Below are positions 52,208-62,700 of a DNA stretch of 64,000 nucleotides, piece by piece. Made by a program: the position numbers and the translations under genes. The stretch's first letter is position 1. Each line of letters begins with the position of its first letter. The notes beneath the pieces were generated by a model. The model was given only the letters and a program-made list of their open reading frames with translations, had not been told where the DNA came from and made no database searches. The stretch lies in the NCBI RefSeq assembly GCF_015767635.1, contig NZ_CP065230.1, positions 1,054,001 through 1,118,000 of the forward strand, given 5' to 3'. The DNA is from Halomonas sp. A40-4 (lineage in GTDB: Bacteria; Pseudomonadota; Gammaproteobacteria; Pseudomonadales; Halomonadaceae).

Positions 52208-52249
52208 GTTTCGCGTTCTTTCAGTTTTCGTTACACAAGAACGCGAGAC
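52208..52249 (+). promoter_or_regulatory. Intercistronic hairpin between SPOR segment and lapB
   Basis: GTTTCGCGTTCTT pairs with AAGAACGCGAGAC (13 bp, one G-U) around a 16-base loop. No T tract follows, so it may be an mRNA processing or stability element, or a weak terminator within the operon. Confidence 0.5.
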
Positions 52250-52303
52250 AGCATCGCTGGGCGCACTAATCTAAGCAGGTCGCATTTATGATTTGGGGTA
52301 TGT

Positions 52304-54472
52304 GTGTCTAACGAAAAAGACGTAGCATCAGACGAACCATCTACTCGAACCGATACAGATGAGCTTCTTGAATGCTTGATCGCTGTGGCATCCATTCATC
52401 ACCACGATGCCACACGAGAAGCGCTGACTGCCGGTCTCCCACTAGAGGAAGGCAGGCTGACGCCCGGCGTGTTGGGGCGTGCAGCGGCGCGCGCTGACCT
52501 GACGGCTCGGCTGGTCAAATCACGCCTGTCGCAGCTGAACCCCGCCCTGTTTCCAGCGATTCTGCTCCTGGAATCGGGGCGCGCCTGTGTGCTGCTCAAC
52601 CTGGACATTAAAAATGGCCAGGCGGAAGTCATTTTCCCCGAGCTGGGCGAGGCAAGCTCCATTGTCAGCCTGGTCGGCCTTCAGGACGCCTACAGCGGCC
52701 AGTCGGCCTATGTCAGGCCCAAGTTCCGCTTTGATGCGCGTGGCCCCGAGGTCAAGAAGCAGCGCTCGCGGCACTGGTTCTGGGGCGTTATCCGCGAAAA
52801 CCGCAAGCTTTACCGCGATGTATTGATCGGCTCGGCGGTGATCAACCTGTTTGCTGTGGCCATGCCCCTGTTCGTGATGAACGTTTACGACCGGGTAGTC
52901 CCCAACGCGGCCACCGAGACGCTCTGGGTGCTGGCCGTCGGCATCTTTATCGTGCTGTGTTTCGACCTGGCGCTACGCCTGATGCGCAATGCCTTTGTCG
53001 ACCTGGCCGCCAGCCGTGCCGATGTGAAACTGACCTCAAGCATCATGTCACGGGTGCTCGGCATGCGCATGGAATCCAAGCCAGCGTCAACAGGCTCCTT
53101 TACCGCCACGCTGCAATCCTTTGAATCCGTGCGGGCGTTTATCGGCTCTGCCACCATCGTGGCGCTCGTGGATCTGCCTTTTGTCATTCTGTTTGCCTCG
53201 ATTATCGCGCTGATTGGGGTGCCGCTGGTGATTCCCATTGTGGTCGGCGCGGTGTTCGTTTTCCTTTATGCACTGGCCGCGCAGAGTAAGCTGCACGAGC
53301 TCTCTGAAACCACCTGGCGCATCGGCGCCCAGCGCAATGCCACCCTGGTGGAGTCCGTCGGCAACCTGGAAACCGTCAAGGCGCTGCGCAGCGAAAGCCG
53401 TTTACAGGGCATGTGGGAAAGGGCGTCGGCGTTTCTTTCCCGTACGGCGGCCCAGTTGCGCCTGGTCAGCTCGTCCGTCACCAGTGTGGCGCTATGGACA
53501 CAGCATACGGTGGCGGTGGCGATCATCATTATCGGTGTCTACATGATCATCGAAGGTGATTTGACCCAGGGCGGGCTGATCGCCGCTTACCTGCTATCTT
53601 CCCGGGCAATGGCGCCAATCAGTCAGGCGGCGGGGTTGATGGCCCAATACCACCAATCATCCACGGCGCTCGAGTCACTCAACGAGGTGATGGACAAGCC
53701 TACCGAGCGCGTTGAGGGAAAGGCCTATATCAACCGTCCCGTGGTGCAGGGCGATATCAAATTCGACGGCGTCAGCCTGAGCTACCCGGAGGCAGAGCGT
53801 AGCGCGCTCAACGACGTGAGTTTCCGGCTCAAGCCGGGTGAGAAGGTCGCCCTGATCGGTCGTATCGGTTCGGGCAAATCAACCCTCAGCAAGCTGTTGC
53901 TGGCGCTTTACCAGCCCACTGGCGGTGCCATCTTCCTGGATGATGTCGACATACGCCAGTTCGACCCCATGCAGCTGCGGCGGCACATCGGCTACGTGCC
54001 CCAGGATATCGCGCTGTTTTTCGGTACCCTGCGCGAGAACATCGTCGCCGGAGCAGGCAGCGAGGGCGTTGATGACGAGGCACTGCTCGAGGCTGTCCGA
54101 TTGAGCGGCCTTGAGTCACTGGTCAAGTCACATCCTCACGGGCTTGATCTGCCGGTCGGCGAGGGCGGCAATATGCTCTCCGGTGGTCAGCGTCAATCGG
54201 TCGCCATTGCGCGTGCGCTGGTGAACAGTCCGAGCGTGCTGCTGCTCGACGAACCCACCAGCGCGATGGACCACGCCAGCGAAGAGGTGCTGAAGAAAAA
54301 CCTGACGCGTTTCAGTCAAGAAAAAACCATGGTGATCGTTACCCACCGCACCTCGCTGCTCTCGCTTGTCGACCGCATTATCGTGATGGACGCGGGCAAA
54401 GTGGTTGCCGATGGCCCGCGCGAGCAAGTCGTCGAAGCCTTGCGTAAAGGCCAGGTCGGGAGGGCGAGCTAA
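52304..54472 (+). CDS. lapB: Type I secretion ABC exporter (LapB-like)
   Basis: The 722-residue protein has an N-terminal C39-like domain without the catalytic Cys (about 1-140), six transmembrane helices (about 170-430) and an ATPase domain. The ATPase has Walker A GRIGSGKST, signature LSGGQRQSVAIARAL and Walker B VLLLDEPTSAMD. It energises export of the giant adhesin encoded downstream. GTG start with GGGG upstream. The next gene overlaps by one base (TAATG). Confidence 0.92.
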   Translation: MSNEKDVASDEPSTRTDTDELLECLIAVASIHHHDATREALTAGLPLEEGRLTPGVLGRAAARADLTARLVKSRLSQLNPALFPAILLLESGRACVLLNLDIKNGQAEVIFPELGEASSIVSLVGLQDAYSGQSAYVRPKFRFDARGPEVKKQRSRHWFWGVIRENRKLYRDVLIGSAVINLFAVAMPLFVMNVYDRVVPNAATETLWVLAVGIFIVLCFDLALRLMRNAFVDLAASRADVKLTSSIMSRVLGMRMESKPASTGSFTATLQSFESVRAFIGSATIVALVDLPFVILFASIIALIGVPLVIPIVVGAVFVFLYALAAQSKLHELSETTWRIGAQRNATLVESVGNLETVKALRSESRLQGMWERASAFLSRTAAQLRLVSSSVTSVALWTQHTVAVAIIIIGVYMIIEGDLTQGGLIAAYLLSSRAMAPISQAAGLMAQYHQSSTALESLNEVMDKPTERVEGKAYINRPVVQGDIKFDGVSLSYPEAERSALNDVSFRLKPGEKVALIGRIGSGKSTLSKLLLALYQPTGGAIFLDDVDIRQFDPMQLRRHIGYVPQDIALFFGTLRENIVAGAGSEGVDDEALLEAVRLSGLESLVKSHPHGLDLPVGEGGNMLSGGQRQSVAIARALVNSPSVLLLDEPTSAMDHASEEVLKKNLTRFSQEKTMVIVTHRTSLLSLVDRIIVMDAGKVVADGPREQVVEALRKGQVGRAS

Positions 54473-55899
54473 TGGCGAAAAAACGTAAATCCGCCGAACA
54501 GCAGGGCTTTGAAGCGCTGGGCCGGTTCAGTGAGAAGGGCGGCAAACCCTTTCGCCCGTTCATGGACCGGTTGTTTTCCAAGCGTGTCACGTCAGCCCAT
54601 ATAAATCGGGACTGGGCCAGTGATGCCGACTGGGCGCGCATGCAACAGGACCCCCTCCGCGCACGCGGATTTCTCTACGGCATCGTGCTGGCCATCATCG
54701 CGCTGCTTGTCTGGGCTTCTTTTGCGGAAATTGACGAAGTCACCCGTGGCCAGGGCCGCGTCATTCCCGCCCAACAGCTGCAGCGCGTCCAGTCATTTGA
54801 CGGCGGCGTGGTCGAGGAAATCCTTGTCCAGGAAGGCGAGATGGTCGAAGCGGGCGAGGTCATCATGCGCATCGACCCCACTCGCTTTGTCTCCGATTTT
54901 CGTGAGAACCGGGTGCAGGCCCAGGCGCTAAAAGCCCGAGCCGAGCGGCTGCGTGCCCTGGTGACGGACACTGACTTCTCGCCAGGCGAGGAGCTGCTGG
55001 AAAAAGCGCCACTCGCCGTTTCGCAAGAGCGTGAAGCCTATCAAAGTAGCCTATACGAATTACGCCAGCAGGAAGCCGTTATTCGCGACCGCATCCGCCA
55101 ACGTGAAGCCGAGCTGCGCGAGGCAAAACTACGGCGCGATACCGCCAGCCGGGAGTTGCAAATGGCCAGTGAGGAGCTTCAGCTCACGCGGCCTCTGCTA
55201 TCCTCCGGCGCCGTATCGGAAGTCGAAGTGCTGCGTCTGGAGCGCGAAGTTTCCCGTAACCGCGGCGAGCGCGATCAGGCCAATGCCGCCATTGAGCGGC
55301 TCGAAGCCGCCGTTGAGGAAAGTGAGTCGCAGTTGCGTGAACTGGGCGCTGAACGGCGTAGCCAGTGGCGCAACGACCTGTCCGATACGCTGAGTGAAAT
55401 TGCCGCGTTGGATGAAGGCAGTTCGGGCCTGGAGAATCGCGTGCAGCTTGCCGATATTCGCTCGCCAGTGAAAGGGGTCGTGCAAACCCTGCACATCACG
55501 ACCATCGGTGGCGTTGCTCAAGCCGGGCAGGAAGTCGTCGATATTATTCCTACCGATGACCGGCTATTGGTTGAAGCGCGCATTGCACCCCAGGATATCG
55601 CTTTCCTCACCCCTGGGCAGGAGGCAACCGTCAAGCTGACGGCCTACGACTATTCCCAGTATGGCGGTTTAAAGGCCGAGCTCGAAAACATCAGTGCTGA
55701 CACGATTACCGATGACGATGACAACACCTTTTATCGCGTAAAGGTACGTACCGAACAGGGTGAGATCAATAACGAAGACATGGACATCATTCCCGGCATG
55801 ACGGCCCAGGTGGATATCATGACCGGCAAGCGTACGGTGATGGAGTTTCTCCTGAAACCTGTCCTGCGTGCGTGGAATAATTCATTAGGGGAACGCTGA
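54472..55899 (+). CDS. lapC: HlyD-family membrane-fusion adaptor (LapC-like)
   Basis: The 475-residue periplasmic adaptor has one transmembrane segment (GIVLAIIALLVWASFA, about 66-81), a lipoyl-like half motif (VQSFDGGVVEEILVQEGEMVEAGEVIMRID), a long coiled coil (about 145-300) and the matching C-terminal barrel (VKGVVQTLHITTIGGVAQAGQEVVDIIP). It links the LapB-type ATPase to the TolC channel. One-base overlaps with both neighbouring genes show tight coupling. Confidence 0.93.
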   Translation: MAKKRKSAEQQGFEALGRFSEKGGKPFRPFMDRLFSKRVTSAHINRDWASDADWARMQQDPLRARGFLYGIVLAIIALLVWASFAEIDEVTRGQGRVIPAQQLQRVQSFDGGVVEEILVQEGEMVEAGEVIMRIDPTRFVSDFRENRVQAQALKARAERLRALVTDTDFSPGEELLEKAPLAVSQEREAYQSSLYELRQQEAVIRDRIRQREAELREAKLRRDTASRELQMASEELQLTRPLLSSGAVSEVEVLRLEREVSRNRGERDQANAAIERLEAAVEESESQLRELGAERRSQWRNDLSDTLSEIAALDEGSSGLENRVQLADIRSPVKGVVQTLHITTIGGVAQAGQEVVDIIPTDDRLLVEARIAPQDIAFLTPGQEATVKLTAYDYSQYGGLKAELENISADTITDDDDNTFYRVKVRTEQGEINNEDMDIIPGMTAQVDIMTGKRTVMEFLLKPVLRAWNNSLGER

Positions 55900-56546
55900 T
55901 GAACCACCTTTTTGTCACACAAGACCAGGCGTTGATGCCCCGCTGGCAAGCCGCCTTTGCCGAGGCTGAGTGCGTTACTGTTGAGCAGGCCGAGGCGCGG
56001 GCGGATGCTGACACCCTGGTGTGGTTATTAAAAGAAGAGCATGGCAATGAAGAGTCTTCTCTCGTGCGCCGCCTGTCCCAGCGTGCCACCGTTGTGGTGC
56101 TGTCGATGATGCCGGAAAACGGCGCGGCGATGGAGGCGCTTCAACAAGGCGCAAGAGGCTACGCCCACGCGCTGAGCCCCGCCGATTCGCTAAAGCAAAT
56201 CGCCACGGTGGTAATGAACCAGGGGATCTGGGTACCGGCCGAACTGATGGCGCAAGTCATGGGCAGCACCTGGCGGCTACTCAAGGGAGACGAACAGGTT
56301 CAATCATCGGTGTTGGAAGTACTGACTCAACGTGAGCGCGAAGTAGCGTTGGCAGTGGCCAAGGGAGCCAGCAATAAAGTCGTGGCCCGAGAACTCGATA
56401 TAACGGAAAGAACCGTCAAAGCTCACTTGACCGCTATCTTTGCCAAGCTCGATATCCATGACCGGTTACAACTGATCATCAAGCTGACCGGGAAAGGCGC
56501 ATCAGCAAAGGCAAACGAGACTCTCAGTTACTCCACCTCAAAGTAG
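55899..56546 (+). CDS. LuxR-type regulator with a degenerate receiver-like domain
   Basis: The 215-residue protein has a C-terminal LuxR helix-turn-helix (LTQREREVALAVAKGASNKVVARELDITERTVKAHLTAIFAKLDI). Its N-terminal half folds like a receiver (LVWLLKEEH, VVVLSMMPENGAAMEALQQGARGYAHA) but lacks the acidic pair and phospho-acceptor Asp at the expected strand ends. The ATG overlaps the lapC stop (TGATG), so it is made with the exporter. It probably regulates the adhesin or its exporter. Confidence 0.88.
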   Translation: MNHLFVTQDQALMPRWQAAFAEAECVTVEQAEARADADTLVWLLKEEHGNEESSLVRRLSQRATVVVLSMMPENGAAMEALQQGARGYAHALSPADSLKQIATVVMNQGIWVPAELMAQVMGSTWRLLKGDEQVQSSVLEVLTQREREVALAVAKGASNKVVARELDITERTVKAHLTAIFAKLDIHDRLQLIIKLTGKGASAKANETLSYSTSK

Positions 56547-56633
56547 TCAGCCAGTAGCAAGCGGCTATAACCTCTTTGGCGGATAGCAATCTGTCAGCCT
56601 TGACGCCCAGCTATCTAGCCCTTTTCTATGCCG

Positions 56634-56657
56634 CTGGGGCGATTTAAAGCCCCCCAG
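56634..56657 (+). promoter_or_regulatory. Hairpin in the gap before the adhesin gene
   Basis: CTGGGGC pairs with GCCCC(CC)AG around an AT-rich 8-base loop, 87 bases after the regulator's stop. There is no T run. It may end the exporter transcript with Rho or lie in the adhesin leader; the 237-bp gap also has a TATAAA-like box near 56742. Confidence 0.4.
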
Positions 56658-56783
56658 TACGTATGAAGTACCTACCGAAATAGTCCCCCATCCTGTACCA
56701 CGGTCCAATACTAAGCTTTCCCAGTCTGGCCTAGTGTGACTATCAATATAAAACCTTATTTCTGTTGTTAGAGGATGACTCCT

Positions 56784-59700
56784 ATGAGCATTGCAACCGT
56801 TGTTACCATTACCGGTCAGGCCTGGGCACGCGATCCTGACGGTAACCTGCGCGAACTGGCTGTTGGTGATGTTCTTCAGGAAGGTGAAACGCTCGTCACC
56901 TCTACCAATGGCAGTGTGCAACTTGATTTTGACGACGGTCTGCCTCCGACGCTGATCGGCGGCAACGAAGAAGTCGCGATCACCAATGACGTGGATGCCG
57001 AAAACGCCCCGACGGAAGAAGAAACCGTTGCCCAAGACAGCGAGATAGAAACGTTGCTGTCTGTATTGGAAGAAGAAGACGGCGACATCCTTGAACTCCT
57101 TGAAGCAACCGCCGCAGGCGGTGGTGCTGCCGGTGGTGGCGGCGGCGGTGGCGCCGACTTCGTCCAGCTCGCGCGCATCGAAGAGTCTGTTCAAGGGCTG
57201 CAGTTTGAGTATGCAGGTGGTGTGGATGGTGGCCCGCCTGCGGTTGAGTTTGCCGAAGCTCCTGTCGAAGACGATGCAGCTGCTGAAGACGATGAGCCTG
57301 GACTACAGGGCATTATTACGCTGAGTATGCCAGAGCAGGTTACAGAAGCCGATGAAATCACCGTCACTGCATCAGTCGACAACGCACCAGAAACCGATTT
57401 GGTCATTACCCTCAGTAATGGCCAGCAAATAACTATTGTGGCGGGAGCCACCAGTGGCGATGTGACCTTCTCTACCCGTGATGACGACGCTTTCCAGCAG
57501 GGCGGTCAGCCTATCGATCTAAGTATCGCCGGTACCTCCGGCGGTAACTATGAGTCGTTGGACACCAGCAGCACGGGTAGTGTCAATGTGGTGGACGACA
57601 ATGATGTCACCACCGTCACCCTGGAAGTCCCGGAACAAGTCACTGAGGCCGGTGATATTACGGTCACCGCCCGCGTGGACAATGCTCCAGAAACCGATCT
57701 GGTGATCACGCTAAGCAACGAGCAACAGATCACGATCGTTGCCGGTGCCACAGAAGGTAGCGTGACGTTCGACAGTCGTAACGACGATGTCTTCCTTCAG
57801 GGTGCAGAGAGCCAGACCCTGAGCATCGCCTCCACTGAGGGTGGTAACTACGAAGCGCTTGATACCAGCGCCGAAGCCACAGTGACGACGGTTGACGACA
57901 ACGACACCGTCACCGCCACGCTGACGGCGGACACCGACAGTGTCGCCGAAGGCGGCGAAGTCACCTACAGCGTGACCCTGACCGGTCCGGAAGGCGCCGA
58001 CCTCGGTGCCCACAACGGCCTCGAGTTCCGCCTGGCTGACGGCTCCATCGTTAACATCGCCGCCGGTCAAGTGAGTGGCAGCACCACCGTGACCGCCGGC
58101 GACGACGCCTTCGTGGGCGGTCAGGAGACCCTGACCAACAGCATCACCGAGATCGTGGGCGACAGCGACAGCGAGTTCGAAGACCTGGCCACCGCCGGTG
58201 AGACCAGCGTCACCGTGACCGACGAACCCGGCACGCCGGGCGAACCGGGCGAGCCCAACGACGGCGACCCGATCACCCTCAGCATCGCACCGACCTCGGC
58301 GCAGTTCACCGAAGCCCAGGCGCAGACCTTCACGGTCAGCCTGAGCGAAGCGGTCGACCGTGACGTCGAAGTCACCCTGGACGGCGGCAACACCGTCACC
58401 ATCGAACAGGGCGAGACCGAAGTCACCTACACCCGCGAGCCCCAAGGCGACGACGTGTTCGTTGACGGCGAGACCGTTGAAGTCGCGCTGGAAGGCGCCG
58501 CGGCCACTGACGGCACCGCGTTTGAAAACCTCACCCTGGGCGAGGCCGCCGAAGCCGAGATCGTCGACACCATCGACACCGTCACCGCCACGCTGAGTGC
58601 GGACACCGACAGCGTCGCCGAAGGCGGCGAAGTCACCTACAGCGTGACCCTGAGCGGTCCGGAAGGCGCCGACCTCGGTGCCCACAACGGCCTCGAGTTC
58701 CGCCTGGCTGACGGCTCCATCGTTAACATCGCCGCCGGTCAAGTGAGTGGCAGCACCACCGTGACCGCCGGCGACGACGCCTTCGTGGGCGGTCAGGAGA
58801 CCCTGACCAACAGCATCACCGAGATCGTGGGCGACAGCGACAGCGAGTTCGAAGACCTGGCCACCGCCGGTGAGACCAGCGTCACCGTGACCGACGAACC
58901 CGGCACGCCGGGCGAACCGGGCGAGCCCAACGACGGCGACCCGATCACCCTCAGCATCGCACCGACCTCGGCGCAGTTCACCGAAGCCCAGGCGCAGACC
59001 TTCACGGTCAGCCTGAGCGAAGCGGTCGACCGTGACGTCGAAGTCACCCTGGACGGCGGCAACACCGTCACCATCGAACAGGGCGAGACCGAAGTCACCT
59101 ACACCCGCGAGCCCCAAGGCGACGACGTGTTCGTTGACGGCGAGACCGTTGAAGTCGCGCTGGAAGGCGCCGCGGCCACTGACGGCACCGCGTTTGAAAA
59201 CCTCACCCTGGGCGAGGCCGCCGAAGCCGAGATCGTCGACACCATCGACACCGTCACCGCCACGCTGAGTGCGGACACCGACAGCGTCGCCGAAGGCGGC
59301 GAAGTCACCTACAGCGTGACCCTGAGCGGTCCGGAAGGCGCCGACCTCGGTGCCCACAACGGCCTCGAGTTCCGCCTGGCTGACGGCTCCACGGTCACCA
59401 TTGCCGCCGGTCAAGTGAGTGGCAGCACCACCGTGACCGCCGGCGACGACGCCTTCGTGGGCGGTCAGGAGACCCTGACCAACAGCATCACCGAGATCGT
59501 GGGCGACAGCGACAGCGAGTTCGAAGACCTGGCCACCGCCGGTGAGACCAGCGTCACCGTGACCGACGAACCCGGCACGCCGGGCGAACCGGGCGAGCCC
59601 AACGACGGCGACCCGATCACCCTCAGCATCGCACCGACCTCGGCGCAGTTCACCGAAGCCCAGGCACAGACCTTCACGGTCAGCCTGAGCGAAGCGGTCG

Positions 59701-62700
59701 ACCGTGACGTCGAAGTCACCCTGGACGGCGGCAACACCGTCACCATCACCGCCGGGGCGACCGAAACCACCTACACCCGCGAGCCCCAAGGCGACGACGT
59801 GTTCGTTGACGGCGAGACCGTTGAAGTCGCGCTGGAAGGCGCCGCGGCCACTGACGGCACCGCGTTTGAAAACCTCACCCTGGGCGAGGCCGCCGAAGCC
59901 GAGATCGTCGACACCATCGACACCGTCACCGCCACGCTGAGTGCGGACACCGACAGCGTCGCCGAAGGCGGCGAAGTCACCTACAGCGTGACCCTGAGCG
60001 GTCCGGAAGGCGCCGACCTCGGTGCCCACAACGGCCTCGAGTTCCGCCTGGCTGACGGCTCCACGGTCACCATTGCCGCCGGTCAAGTGAGTGGCAGCAC
60101 CACCGTGACCGCCGGCGACGACGCCTTCGTGGGCGGTCAGGAGACCCTGACCAACAGCATCACCGAGATCGTGGGCGACAGCGACAGCGAGTTCGAAGAC
60201 CTGGCCACCGCCGGTGAGACCAGCGTCACCGTGACCGACGAACCCGGCACGCCGGGCGAACCGGGCGAGCCCAACGACGGCGACCCGATCACCCTCAGCA
60301 TCGCACCGACCTCGGCGCAGTTCACCGAAGCCCAGGCGCAGACCTTCACGGTCAGCCTGAGCGAAGCGGTCGACCGTGACGTCGAAGTCACCCTGGACGG
60401 CGGCAACACCGTCACCATCGAACAGGGCGAGACCGAAGTCACCTACACCCGCGAGCCCCAAGGCGACGACGTGTTCGTTGACGGCGAGACCGTTGAAGTC
60501 GCGCTGGAAGGCGCCGCGGCCACTGACGGCACCGCGTTCGAAAACCTCACCCTGGGTGAGGCCGCCGAAGCCGAGATCGTCGACACCATCGACACCGTCA
60601 CCGCCACGCTGACGGCGGACACCGACAGCGTCGCCGAAGGCGGCGAAGTCACCTACAGCGTGACCCTGAGCGGTCCGGAAGGCGCCGACCTCGGTGCCCA
60701 CAACGGCCTCGAGTTCCGCCTGGCTGACGGCTCCACGGTCACCATTGCCGCCGGTCAAGTGAGTGGCAGCACCACCGTGACCGCCGGCGACGACGCCTTC
60801 GTGGGCGGTCAGGAGACCCTGACCAACAGCATCACCGAGATCGTGGGCGACAGCGACAGCGAGTTCGAAGACCTGGCCACCGCCGGTGAGACCAGCGTCA
60901 CCGTGACCGACGAACCCGGCACGCCGGGCGAACCGGGCGAGCCCAACGACGGCGACCCGATCACCCTCAGCATCGCACCGACCTCGGCGCAGTTCACCGA
61001 AGCCCAGGCGCAGACCTTCACGGTCAGCCTGAGCGAAGCGGTCGACCGTGACGTCGAAGTCACCCTGGACGGCGGCAACACCGTCACCATCGAACAGGGC
61101 GAGACCGAAGTCACCTACACCCGCGAGCCCCAAGGCGACGACGTGTTCGTTGACGGCGAGACCGTTGAAGTCGCGCTGGAAGGCGCCGCGGCCACTGACG
61201 GCACCGCGTTTGAAAACCTCACCCTGGGTGAAGCCGCCGAAGCCGAGATCGTCGACACCATCGACACCGTCACCGCCACGCTGAGTGCGGACACCGACAG
61301 CGTCGCCGAAGGCGGCGAAGTCACCTACAGCGTGACCCTGAGCGGTCCGGAAGGCGCCGACCTCGGTGCCCACAACGGCCTCGAGTTCCGCCTGGCTGAC
61401 GGCTCCACGGTCACCATTGCCGCCGGTCAAGTGAGTGGCAGCACCACCGTGACCGCCGGCGACGACGCCTTCGTGGGCGGTCAGGAGACCCTGACCAACA
61501 GCATCACCGAGATCGTGGGCGACAGCGACAGCGAGTTCGAAGACCTGGCCACCGCCGGTGAGACCAGCGTCACCGTGACCGACGAACCCGGCACGCCGGG
61601 CGAACCGGGCGAGCCCAACGACGGCGACCCGATCACCCTCAGCATCGCACCGACCTCGGCGCAGTTCACCGAAGCCCAGGCGCAGACCTTCACGGTCAGC
61701 CTGAGCGAAGCGGTCGACCGTGACGTCGAAGTCACCCTGGACGGCGGCAACACCGTCACCATCGAACAGGGCGAGACCGAAGTCACCTACACCCGCGAGC
61801 CCCAAGGCGACGACGTGTTCGTTGACGGCGAGACCGTTGAAGTCGCGCTGGAAGGCGCCGCGGCCACTGACGGCACCGCGTTTGAAAACCTCACCCTGGG
61901 CGAGGCCGCCGAAGCCGAGATCGTCGACACCATCGACACCGTCACCGCCACGCTGAGTGCGGACACCGACAGCGTCGCCGAAGGCGGCGAAGTCACCTAC
62001 AGCGTGACCCTGAGCGGTCCGGAAGGCGCCGACCTCGGTGCCCACAACGGCCTCGAGTTCCGCCTGGCTGACGGCTCCACGGTCACCATTGCCGCCGGTC
62101 AAGTGAGTGGCAGCACCACCGTGACCGCCGGCGACGACGCCTTCGTGGGCGGTCAGGAGACCCTGACCAACAGCATCACCGAGATCGTGGGCGACAGCGA
62201 CAGCGAGTTCGAAGACCTGGCCACCGCCGGTGAGACCAGCGTCACCGTGACCGACGAACCCGGCACGCCGGGCGAACCGGGCGAGCCCAACGACGGCGAC
62301 CCGATCACCCTCAGCATCGCACCGACCTCGGCGCAGTTCACCGAAGCCCAGGCGCAGACCTTCACGGTCAGCCTGAGCGAAGCGGTCGACCGTGACGTCG
62401 AAGTCACCCTGGACGGCGGCAACACCGTCACCATCGAACAGGGCGAGACCGAAGTCACCTACACCCGCGAGCCCCAAGGCGACGACGTGTTCGTTGACGG
62501 CGAGACCGTTGAAGTCGCGCTGGAAGGCGCCGCGGCCACTGACGGCACCGCGTTCGAAAACCTCACCCTGGGTGAGGCCGCCGAAGCCGAGATCGTCGAC
62601 ACCATCGACACCGTCACCGCCACGCTGACGGCGGACACCGACAGCGTCGCCGAAGGCGGCGAAGTCACCTACAGCGTGACCCTGAGCGGTCCGGAAGGCG

